From assembly GCA_009869945.1 (NCBI GenBank), contig WIXG01000531.1, positions 1 through 42,893 on the forward strand: 42,893 nt of DNA, given 5' to 3'. Position 1 is the stretch's first letter; every line of letters starts with the position of its first letter. Below are positions 1-9,132 of this stretch, piece after piece. The position numbers were made by a program, and so were the translations under genes. The stretch is from Mesaphorura yosii. Taxonomy: Eukaryota; Arthropoda; Collembola; Poduromorpha; Tullbergiidae. The notes beneath the pieces are model-generated. The model searched no databases. It had not been told where the DNA came from and was given only the letters and a program-made list of their open reading frames with translations.

Positions 1-170
1 GTCACAGCATTAAACAAATCATGTCTTAATACCATCCTCATTTCAATTTTCATTTATCAAAACCTGTATGTATGTAATATGGAAATGCAAGTCAAGAACT
101 AGAAAATTCACGCGCGCAAGACCCGGCCCCTAGTATTATTAATAATTCTTTGAATTTTGAACTATTGCAG

Positions 171-1053
171 AAGCACGGCACAACCCAGAAGCAAGTAAAG
201 CCTGTCCAACTGGACTCGGACGTAAGTTTTAAGCTTCTCGCTTGAAGGGCCTCGTATAATTCCCCGTTCTTGTGCAGGAACAAGCCAAAATAGCCAAGTC
301 TGGTTTGGAGATGAAGGCCATCACTTCTGACCTGGAGGCGGAGACGGAAAAGTGGGGCGAGGAAGGGGCTCCGGAGGAAGACAACGAAATCGTTCGGAAG
401 GCGAAGGTCATGTCGAACATGGCCTACGGCATGTACCAGTTCACAAAAGGCGAGGGCACGCTCCGCACCACGCAGGACTTGTTCACACAGGCCGAGTACT
501 TTGCGGAGGAAGCGAATCGTCTCTACAAAGTCGTGCGGCAGTTCTCGTACAACGTGAGTTCGACCTCCGCTGACCGCTGCCCTCAATTTTCGAATTTACG
601 GAGTTGCTAACCCGACTGCTGATAATCCAGGTCCCGACAAGCACGGAGAAGAAGGAGCTGTTGGAGAAGGTCGATGAGGTTCCGACGCGAGTGCAGCAGC
701 TGCAGTTCAAAGTGAAGAACCCGACGGTGGGGAAGGCGGCTACCTTCACCAAAGTGGACTCTGTGATTCAGGAGACGAAGAACCTGATGCGCATCATTTC
801 GAGCGTGGTCTCGACGTGTTTCCACTGCGCCCGCGTGTTCTCTGTCCGGATGGACGTCTTCGACCGTGGACGGGGCTCGCCCTACCGCACGGACGGCGAC
901 GAAGTGAGTGGCGGCGGAGGCGCGGGAGGGGGCGAGTCGAAAGGAGGCTCCACGTCGGAAGGAAGCGTCGGCCGAAATTACGGCATGTCGAGACGACGGG
1001 ACAAGGAGGGGCGAGATGGACGACGAACGCGCGTCTCCTTCCTCCTCTTTTAG
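171..1053 (+). CDS. CTNNAL1: Alpha-catulin-like protein (alpha-catenin/vinculin family), C-terminal part
   Basis: Three exons are visible: 171-221, 278-553 and 631-1053, joined in phase 0 with GT-AG introns of 56 and 77 bases. The 5' part lies outside the window. The translation contains family blocks such as KAATFTKVD, VIQETKNLM and LFTQAEYFAEEANRLYK, which fit the C-terminal helical-bundle domain of alpha-catulin better than classical alpha-catenin. Alpha-catulin is a cytoplasmic scaffold linked to Rho signalling and, in worms, to dystrophin-associated complexes (family knowledge). The last about 50 residues after the conserved STCFHCARVF segment are rich in Gly, Ser and Arg (GGGGAGGG) and resemble no family tail that I know. 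The stop is TAG at 1051-1053. Family is clear; catulin rather than catenin is my reading from memory. Confidence 0.85.
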
Positions 1054-1683
1054 GCACCCGGTCCATTAGGCAGAGTGCAACCTCTTTAGAAATGACACCA
1101 AAGAAAGACAACCCCAAGACAAAGAATGAAAATGTGTTCTATATTTCTTACGAATATTAACGAGGCTGGCAACGCCAGACTGAGTCTCGGCAAATCGTTC
1201 AATCTCGTGGTAGAGTAGCAAAGTTCTTTCCTCTCTGAGATTTTGATCCCCAACCGAATTCAAATCCAAACATGTTCAACTCTCGTTCATGGTTTACGAT
1301 TGACATTGGTTTCAGGTAACATAAACCTTAACTAAACGCCCGCTTTTAAACTTCGGCCCTCTCGCCGGAAGTGATATTGAAAATACGTGGTGCATATTCA
1401 GAAGCTTATTCCCTATTTGGTGTTGTGCAGTCAAACCCTTTCTACTATTCTAAAACCACCAAATGCCTTATTAACTTACTGTACGTAACTCTGAATTCTG
1501 CATTGTGTAAAGTAGCTTCTGTGGCGGGGGAGCCCGACGCCTTCGTAGAGCTTAAAGCTGCTGCATTCTGACAACTCGTGGCGCGGAGGCTCCTGAACGG
1601 CCACTCAGGCTGCTGCATGTCAATTTATTGTTTGTTGGTGTTGAAAATGTTGTCACTGCTGCGCTGCTGTCGTGTCCGAGTCA

Positions 1684-1689
1684 AATAAA
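1684..1689 (+). terminator. Polyadenylation signal AATAAA for alpha-catulin
   Basis: Consensus hexamer about 630 bases after the alpha-catulin stop and just before the opposite-strand signals of the convergent Scratch gene. Confidence 0.5.
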
Positions 1690-1737
1690 GTCTATTTTGA
1701 ACTGGCCACGCCCACGCCCTTCTCATGAACAAAAATG

Positions 1738-1743
1738 TTTATT
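1738..1743 (-). terminator. Polyadenylation signal for Scratch (minus strand)
   Basis: TTTATT on the plus strand reads AATAAA on the minus strand. A second copy is at 1755-1760. Both lie downstream of the Scratch stop at 2326. Confidence 0.45.
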
Positions 1744-2325
1744 GCAACGTCCAATTTATTGCTTTGGTTACAATATTCAAGAGTAGCAAGAGTTTCGAAC
1801 AAGTAGTAGCATAGTTTCGTTACACTAGGCACTAGGTGCTATAACCTCTATCAAGTGCTGTTTGCTGATTGGCTCCACGTAACATGTGGCTATCTCTGCA
1901 AGAGGCCTAGCTTTTGTTGCCTCCATTATGTAAACTACTGCACTGCCGACCAACGCTAACAGCGTAATCAAGGAAGGGAGAAAGTAACAACGCAAGCAGA
2001 GAGATCGAAGCGCTTTCTAAACCGGCGAAATGTGAATCTAGCCTCTTTAATCTCACAAAAGACGCAGACGCACACACTCGGCAACCTAAAAGCTTGCAAC
2101 GTTTTGGCAAAATTTCGTTACGACGACTAGCAGAAGTTGTTGAAGACGAGTAGGCACTAATCATAAGACGCAGATCGCTTTCTAATTTCAGAGACAGTCT
2201 ATGCTTCTTCGAGTTAGACGCCCAGCCACGACTCGGCTCGGCTCTAGTCTGACCTCGGCTAGGTTACTGGGCTCCACTAAATCGCTGGCTACGCTCGTCC
2301 GCCCGCCCTCCTTTGCGTCGTGGTT

Positions 2326-4124
2326 CTAACTCGTCGTGACCTCCACCGTCATTTGAACGGGAGGAACACTGGGTGGCGTGGCTGCGGAGGAGTTTTCGCA
2401 GCTGCAGCTGGAGTTGGACGAGTCGGCGGAGAGAGACTGGCAGTCCTTGAAGCACGCCGAGTCATGGTGTTTGTTCAGATACGACTTCAGGGCGAAGGAC
2501 TTTTTGCAGCGCTTGCAGGCGTAGTTTTTGGTGGACGAGTGAGTCTGCAGATGGGCGCGCAGGTTGGAGCGGTCCGCAAACGCTTTCCCGCAGGCACACG
2601 TGTACGGTTTCTGGAAACAAAACAAAAGTGCATTTGTTAGGAATGGATCGCTGCGTTCAGGCTAGGTAACTTCTGGGTTACCTCTCCCGTGTGACTGCGC
2701 ATGTGTCCTTGGAGGAGCCACGGACGTGAGAAGGCCTTGCCGCAGACCTCGCAGACGTGATGAAGATTGTGGGTGAGGATGTGCATGGCCAGCGCCGGCA
2801 TGCTGACGTACGCCTTGCCGCAGGTGGAGCAACGCTTGGCGGAGTGCGAGTCGAGGCTGCGGTGTGTCTGCTTGTGGCGGGACAAGTTGGACGACGTGGC
2901 GTAGTTCTTGCCGCATTCTGAACAGACAAACCGGGCTTTTGAGTCGACCGGGCAGCTGTCCGAGTCGGAGTCAGCCGTACTCTTCTTGCACGCATTCACG
3001 TCGTCCTGCGTCGAGCCACTTTCTGCTAAGGCTGTGGCCTTGCGTTTGGAGCGACCGTCCGAAACAACGAACGAGTCGTACGCATATGAGACGACTTTCT
3101 CGCATCGTCGCGACTCGCCTTCACCGGACTCTGGAAGACCGCACTCGGCTCCTGGCGCACTCGGGCCCTCTGCCTCGGCTTGGTTCGTTGGGTCGGGGCA
3201 CTCCGACTTGATTTGAGCATCTGGCGAGCTGTTTCGCGGGTTGGGCAGGTGACCAGGAGTTGAGCTGTCGAAAGTGCTGTACATTTCCGCCTCGCACTGT
3301 GAGGAGTTTGAGGAGACGGGAGACACGGAGGCGGAGGATGGCGGCGTCGGCGGCATGAGCGGCAACGAAGCGCTGAGGTCGAGAATGGCGTGTGCGGTGG
3401 AGAGATCTTCCGCTCGTCGTTCGAACATGGCCGAGCAGACAGACTGCAACCGCATCTTCTCCTCCTTGACCGCCGCCACGCATTCCGGGAGGCGATACGG
3501 GCGATAAATGTCTCTGTTCTTTTGCGGCAAGTATCTCAGGCGGTACGACTGTGACCAGGTTCTGATGAGAAACGGAGAGTGGTAGTCCGCGCCCGTGCTG
3601 GACGGCTTGCTCGCACTCAAAAGCGTCTGCGGAGGAGTCTCCGGCGACGCAGAGACGGAAGGCGACGAGTCATGCACGTAGCCTGCAACGAGAAAGAAGC
3701 GAAATTAAAAGACATGAACAACTGCGCCCAACCAACAGCTCCCTCTGCTTTTGGATTGCTCACCATTAAAGAAGACGGTCACTTTTCCAGCGGTGGGGAC
3801 AGGCAACCAAGAGGGAACGGGGGAGGTGCACTTTTTGCCCGCTCCCACGCAGTCGCTCACTTGCTCGGTGGCGTCCGCTGTCGTTGTGGCGTTCGTATCA
3901 CGCTTTTGAGGTGGAGACTTCGAGAGGCCAACTGTTTTGTTGCATTTATTGCTAGGTTTATTACAAGATTTCGTTGTGTCGTTATTGGCGTTTCCGTTTA
4001 TTGCTATTGTGGGTGACGACGGTGTGAACTTTTCTTTCGTTGTGTCTGAGGTTTCAGGTACTGCGGGTGGAAGCTTTCTCTCGAGGGCCTGCTTCCACTT
4101 CTTAGCCATTAAACAGCGTGGCAT
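2326..4124 (-). CDS. scrt: Scratch-type Snail-family C2H2 zinc-finger transcriptional repressor
   Basis: Three exons: 4124-3764, 3682-2682 and 2610-2326; phases agree, giving 548 residues. The chosen start gives MPRCLMAKKW, a SNAG repression motif at the extreme N-terminus, as Snail/Scratch proteins require; in-frame codons upstream were therefore excluded. A long Ser/Pro-rich middle precedes five zinc fingers from about residue 372. Finger linkers carry the Scratch-specific blocks YATSSNLSRHKQTHRSLDS, KAYVSMPALAMH and FALKSYLNKH. The last finger ends in H-x4-C, as usual for the family. Finger 4 is odd: Cys459-Ala-Cys461 has one residue between the cysteines instead of two. Known role: nuclear repressor binding E-box-like sites in neural precursors. 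Family assignment is very secure; the exact ortholog is an inference. Confidence 0.93.
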
Positions 4125-5252
4125 GTTTCCGCCTGCTTCGGTTCTTATCTCACTGGCCACGGAACTTTAAATGTGATGCCATTGTTGGCATTGTGAAACG
4201 AGGCTGGGAGTCAGCATGTGAGGACTGCACAATGAGGGTCGTCGAGTGGAGCGGACGAAGGAGAAAGCGAATTCAGAAGGGAATCGAGTGTCGAGGCAGA
4301 GGAGGAACTTACCACGCAGCAGCGCAGCGTGCCACTCTGAGCGGTGACATGTACGACTGGAGAAAGCATGTGCATGAGACGAGGCGGCAGTATTCTACCG
4401 CCTGTTGAATGACGGCTCGTCCCATGCCATAGAACACTGCCCGTCATCATTAAAAACCCCTGCCCCCATGCAACGCGGAAGAATCTGACTGAACCATCAA
4501 CAAAATGGGCAGTCCGGTTTTTAATTAAGTCAATAAATTTTATTTCTATTCAAGCTCAGCCTTTCTGCAATTTTTAACATTGAAATTATGCAGACGATAA
4601 AAATTGTTTGGTGTTGAGAATCTGATGCTGATCTCCGCATGCAGGCCCGCGTACATCTCGCATGAATAGTTTCAACCTCACCTTTCGAGAGTGGCAAGTA
4701 GAAACTGACCATTGTTCCATTTGTCTCTTTGACTACCTCATCCATGTCGCTCGCATTGGTTTATTCAAAGTTTCTTGACGAAATTGTAATAGCGTTCATT
4801 AACTTTGGGTTTATTGATGGTAGAGATCACCCGGACAAGTTGAAGGGCCAAGCACTTCAACTATAAAATGAATAGGCTAATTACTTAACAAGCACGGAAA
4901 GCCAAGCGAAAAGGCAAACAATGAGATTAGCCCACAAGTCGCACTTGAGCTCTCAAATCCCGATTTCATCATACTTATTTGTTGTTTACGCTGACAGATT
5001 GACGTAATTCCACGTCGAATTTCACGCGATAATCAATGAAAATGGACAATTGCGGAGGTTTCGAGGCTTGGAGCAATTTTCTCCATGAAAATGCGGAATC
5101 GTCCGCAAAATGGGCGTCGGCCCATGCCCTCCGAACCTGTCAATCACTCACGAATTGCATCAGGTTCACTTGCGTTATCAGTACAATCAACTGGCCAATA
5201 AAACCGTCGAGGTGGCTGGGGAATTTCCATTTCGTATCAGGCAGTCGGCACG
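4125..5252. other. Intergenic region between divergent Scratch and MOXD1-like genes
   Basis: This 1.1 kb stretch should hold the 5' UTRs and promoters of both neighbours. I see no conserved coding sequence. The only suggestive item is a spliceable minus-strand mini-ORF at 4745-4530 (see findings). No convincing TATA box is positioned for either start. Confidence 0.5.
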
Positions 5253-7178
5253 ATGAGATTCTCTGTACTAGCATGCCTCTTGCTCCCCATGCTCCTCGGG
5301 GTCTCTGCCCAGGAGGAGCCCGAGTGGCGAAGGGAGGTGTTGGATCCTCGCTACACTGTCGAATGGCGGTCAGACTTCGAGACGAAGCAGCTTGAGTTCC
5401 TCGTCAGGGCCAACACGACCGGATTCGTGGGCTTCGGCCTGTCGGTCGGCGGAACCATGAACGGGGCAGATATCGTCATCGGAGGAGTCCACCCAGACGG
5501 AACAAAGTACTTTGCTGTAAGCAAAACGAATCAAGTAGCATTAAGCAGCTGTGCTCAATCATCTAACAAGCCGTGCTTAATTAAGACGATTTTCTCTTAG
5601 GACTACCACGGTACAGGGAACACAGCACCCGTCCTCGACGAGCGGCAGAATTGGGAATTGATTGACGCGACAGAGGCTGCGGGAGTGACGACTCTGCGCT
5701 TCACTCGCCTCATGGACACATGCGACGACCACGACGAGCCAGTCACCGCGGGCACACTCAAACTCATCTGGGCACTTGGTACCACAGACACTCTCGCCCA
5801 GCACCTGCCAACAAACCGCGGAGCACTGGCAGTCAACATGCTCGACCCGCCCCTGCCACCCGTCGACCTCTCGCAGTTCGAGAAGGAGGTTGTGGGCATG
5901 GACTACGCCCTTCAGCCGAAGGACACGGTGTACTGGTGCACCATCCACCGCAGAGTGCCCAGGGACGGCAAATCCCACATCGTAGCCTTCAGACCCATTC
6001 TGGACACGCCAGAGGCGCTGAAGCACACACATCACTTCAACATGTACACGTGCAGGGGCGCCGACCTCGATTCCGCCCTCTCCGACTATGTGGGGAGGGG
6101 CATGGACTGCCACGACCAGTACCTGCCCAGGTGGCACTGTCAGAGCAACCTCTACGCCTGGTCCTTCGGCGGCAGACTCCTAGTCTTCCCTGACGACATC
6201 GGCTTCCCCTGGGGAGAAGACGCCACCGAGTACTACCTCTTCGAGGCGCATTTCGACAACCCCGCCCTCGAAGAGGGCAAGCAGATCCAGACGGGCGTCG
6301 AGATTTTCCACACGAAGGAGCTTCGGGAGCACGAGGCTGGAATGCTCTCCATCGGCCACGCCACGTCGCCCACGCTCATGATTCCACCACGCACGGGCGA
6401 CTGGTCCCTCGTCGGTCACTGCAGCTCAGCCTGCACCGCGGCCAGCGTCACTCCTCCCTCGGGCATTCAACTGTTCAACGCCAACCTGCACGCGCACAAG
6501 TCTGGGCGAAAGATGAAGCTGCGACAGTTCCGTTCCGGGCAGGAGTTGCCGTCTGTGGCGAAGGACTATACGTACGACTTTGACTTCCAGGAAAACAGAC
6601 CGCTGCGGGAGGCGGTGACTCTGCTGCCGGGCGACCACCTCAGTCTGGAGTGCACCTTCGACTCCAACTGGCGCGCCCCGCACGCGATCATCGGGGGCAT
6701 TTCCACGCAGGACGAGATGTGCATGGTCTTCCTTTTCTACTACCCCAAAGTGCCCCTCGAGGCTTGCTTCAGCGGATACCCAACCACCTCACTCCTCGCC
6801 CGTCTCGGCTTGGAGGAGGTCGGACCAGGCTCCAACCCAAACATCCTTAAGCCCGAGAAGTGGGCAGGGATCTCCTTCAACCAGTTCCTGACCAACAACG
6901 TGAGCTGGACCGAGGCTGAGAAAAGTGCTCTCCTGCAAGAGCTGCGGTACGGCGTCCACGACGACCTCTGCCACACGCTGGACATTCCTACGCTGGGTCT
7001 GGACGGAGTGCCTCTGCCTGGAGTTCGTGCCCTGGCCGGGATCAGCTACCCAGACTTCGAGAAGGAGTACCAGGAGGAGAGCGCCGACTGCAAGCGAGAT
7101 GGCTCGGCAGCGATCGTCATCGTCTCTCCGCTAACTTTCGGGGCTGCCCTCCTGCTTCTTGTGAGATTCGTCTTCTAA
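5253..7178 (+). CDS. MOXD1: DBH-like copper monooxygenase (MOXD1 type)
   Basis: Two exons, 5253-5516 and 5601-7178, joined in phase 0, encode 613 residues, the length I recall for vertebrate MOXD1. A signal peptide (residues 1-19, ending VSA) leads into a DOMON domain (about 25-160), followed by the two copper type II ascorbate-dependent monooxygenase domains. Copper ligands are visible: His232-His233 in HTHHFNM and His305 in LFEAHF for the first site; His385/His387 in NLHAHKSGRK and Met461 in DEMCM for the second. The C-terminus ends in a hydrophobic stretch, suggesting a membrane or GPI anchor. The family hydroxylates small substrates in the secretory pathway; the natural substrate of MOXD1 is unknown. 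All catalytic residues are intact, so the enzyme is probably active. True dopamine beta-hydroxylase or tyramine hydroxylase is less likely because of the C-terminal anchor. Confidence 0.92.
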
Positions 7179-7617
7179 TTTATTGCATTTTAATTGCCGA
7201 TAATGATCTAATTTCTCGCTGCGTGAAGTAATAAAGAGTGGAAGAATTCCAGACTTGAATCAAGCAACCGAAGTGTCAGTTGTTGTCGTTTGCATAATGC
7301 ACTCAATAAATTACGCTGAGAATGAATGAGTGCACGAGTGGGGCGTACCGTCAGCTGGCCTGCGAAGGTTGACGTGTGTCCATATGGAGAAGGACGACGG
7401 GCACACGTGCAAAAATTCATCGTCTCGTCAGTCAAGTTCCCAGGCAGCATCAACTCGGCGTGTCCTAATGTCTTTCCCTCCTGCGTAATAGACCCCTCGC
7501 AAAAAATTCTTCACACAACGCAAATCAATGCATTGTCTGCTCCCCCTTGACTTTGTATTTCTTCAAATTCGACACGTTTTACTTCTCGATTTTCAGTGTT
7601 CGTCCTCTACTGCAGAA
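7179..7617. other. Intergenic spacer between MOXD1-like and secreted Sec14-like genes
   Basis: It contains the probable polyadenylation signal of the upstream gene (AATAAA at 7230-7235). The rest should be the promoter and 5' UTR of the CRAL-TRIO gene. No coding signal is seen. Confidence 0.5.
7230..7235 (+). terminator. Polyadenylation signal AATAAA for the MOXD1-like gene
   Basis: Consensus hexamer about 52 bases after the stop codon at 7178. Confidence 0.55.
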
Positions 7618-8845
7618 ATGAAGACCGTCTTGCTCCTGTCGCTGCTCTTGACGACCGTCTCAGGGGCAGCAGACCTGCACTCCGCCACAACCACAAGTGT
7701 CCTCGTCCACATCACTCAGAAGGCTCTCCTCATTCTTGACTCCACCTCAACCACAAGCCCGGCTTCGTCCACCTCCACCACCCCTCGCTTCACCGTCAAT
7801 CGGACCGGATTCGTGCAGCCGAATCGCCCGCGTTACACGACCGATGAGGAGCTGGCACTCCAGCGGGTAAGCAATCAGCCTCAGACGGCTTTTCTCTTCT
7901 GTTTTCTGATCTCTGTCTCCTTCGCTGGGTTTTGCAGCTCCGGCCGCGGGTGGAGCACCTCGTCCAGATGGAGGACTGGATGGATGACCACATCAGAGAA
8001 ACAGTCATGCTCAAGTTTCTCAGAGGTAAGCCAGTCGCCCTGGCTCTTCATACCATGTATTTCCTTTAAATTCCGCGTCCCTTGCAGCTCGGAACCTGAA
8101 CGTCAACGCGGCAGAGTCCATGATCAAAAATGTAAGCACCGCCTCCACTCCTTTCAATTATTTGCCCATTGCTTGACTCTGAAGAGGTTAATATGACCCT
8201 TTCGTCGCTTACGTTTAGGCGCTCTCATGGCGGAACGAGACTGACCTGGAGCGGCTGTTGGCGACCGACTTCTCTCGCTGGGAGAAGCTCTTCCCATTTT
8301 ACATCTCGGGAGAGGACAGACACTGGCGACCGCTCTTTTACGTCTTCATCTCGGCATACGATATTCGCAAGGCGGTGATTGCCGGGCACTACAACACGCT
8401 CATTCAGCTCTACGACAGAAGTTTCGAAATCGGCTTCAGGAAAGGACTGGAGAACTACGTGGAGTTTGGGCGGAACGTGGCGCTGGAAGGGTTCATGATC
8501 ATTGACTGCACGGGCTTCAACGTTCGTCAGCACGCGTGCCTGGGTTGCCTGCCACTCTACGTGCACGTAATACAGAGTTTCGAGAATTACTATCCACAAT
8601 CACTCTACAAAGTAATTCTCGTCAATGCTCCGCCGGCGATTGAGGTCGTCCTTCGTGTGGTTCGGCCCTTCATGTCCGCATACACCAAGAAAGCCCTTGA
8701 GGTCTACGGTCCGGACAAGGATTGCTGGGGTCCAGTGCTAGCCAAGTACGTGGCACCTGACCAGCTCCTAAAACGCTTCGGCGGCACGCGCAAACTGGAA
8801 TCGAGTACGAGAACGACTATGGGTTCACGGGGTGGTCGGAACTGA
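7618..8845 (+). CDS. CRAL-TRIO (Sec14-like) lipid-binding protein with N-terminal signal peptide
   Basis: Four exons: 7618-7866, 7938-8025, 8088-8131 and 8219-8845; phases agree and give 335 residues. The N-terminus is a textbook signal peptide (MKTVLLLSLLLTTVSGA) followed by a Ser/Thr-rich linker. A CRAL-TRIO N-terminal helical region comes next (MLKFLRARNLNVNAAESMIK, about 95-140), then the lipid-binding domain with IIDCTGFNVR and VILVNAPPAIEVVLRVVRPF. The domain closes at the family motif FGGT, so no GOLD domain follows. Sec14-like proteins carry phosphatidylinositol, tocopherol or retinoids and are normally cytosolic, so the secretion signal is unusual. The last about 18 residues (Ser/Thr/Arg-rich) look atypical, and the minus-one frame there is open and more protein-like. 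Ligand unknown. Confidence 0.85.
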
Positions 8846-9132
8846 CAGCTGTGCTCTCAGATGCTTTAGATGTTCGCAATTAAGTATTCAGTGTCATGCA
8901 CTAACGAACATTAGCACTCATGAAAGACTGTTCAGTGGAAAAATTCGGAACTTGTAGTCAATGTAGACGACGCAATACAGTATAATGGAAAGTAACAATG
9001 CGATCTTAATTTATTGAAACACAAAACGTCTCACTGAGCGTTGAGCATGGTACAATGGCATATTTGCATATCTGGGAAATTGAGTAACAGTGTCAAAAGT
9101 AAAAAAGTGCGTACGTTTGAAGAATTGCATGT
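8846..9132. other. Short convergent spacer
   Basis: It holds the 3' UTR of the CRAL-TRIO gene and, on the minus strand, the probable polyadenylation signal of the zinc-finger/SMC gene (plus-strand TTTATT at 9010-9015, about 120 bases after its stop). No coding signal. Confidence 0.5.
9010..9015 (-). terminator. Polyadenylation signal of the zinc-finger/SMC-like gene
   Basis: Plus-strand TTTATT reads AATAAA on the minus strand, about 120 bases past the TGA at 9133. This placement supports ending the gene at 9133 rather than at the earlier in-frame TAA near 9442. Confidence 0.5.

Larger units (their letters stand above)
1054..2325. other. Convergent 3' UTR region between alpha-catulin and Scratch
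   Basis: No coding region is supported here. A plus-strand AATAAA at 1684-1689 would end the alpha-catulin transcript. Minus-strand AATAAA copies (plus-strand TTTATT at 1738-1743 and 1755-1760) would end the Scratch transcript, giving it a 3' UTR of about 600 bases. Short ORFs in both directions show no family likeness. Confidence 0.6.

Noticed and set aside
171..1053. Classical alpha-catenin rather than alpha-catulin
   Set aside because: The KAATFTKVD...VIQETKNLM blocks fit my memory of catulin; alpha-catenins have a different C-terminal helix and a conserved lysine-rich tail. Not verified by search.
5577..6137. Minus-strand ORF (186 codons) inside the MOXD1-like gene
   Set aside because: Antisense shadow of a GC-rich coding exon with conserved copper ligands on the plus strand.
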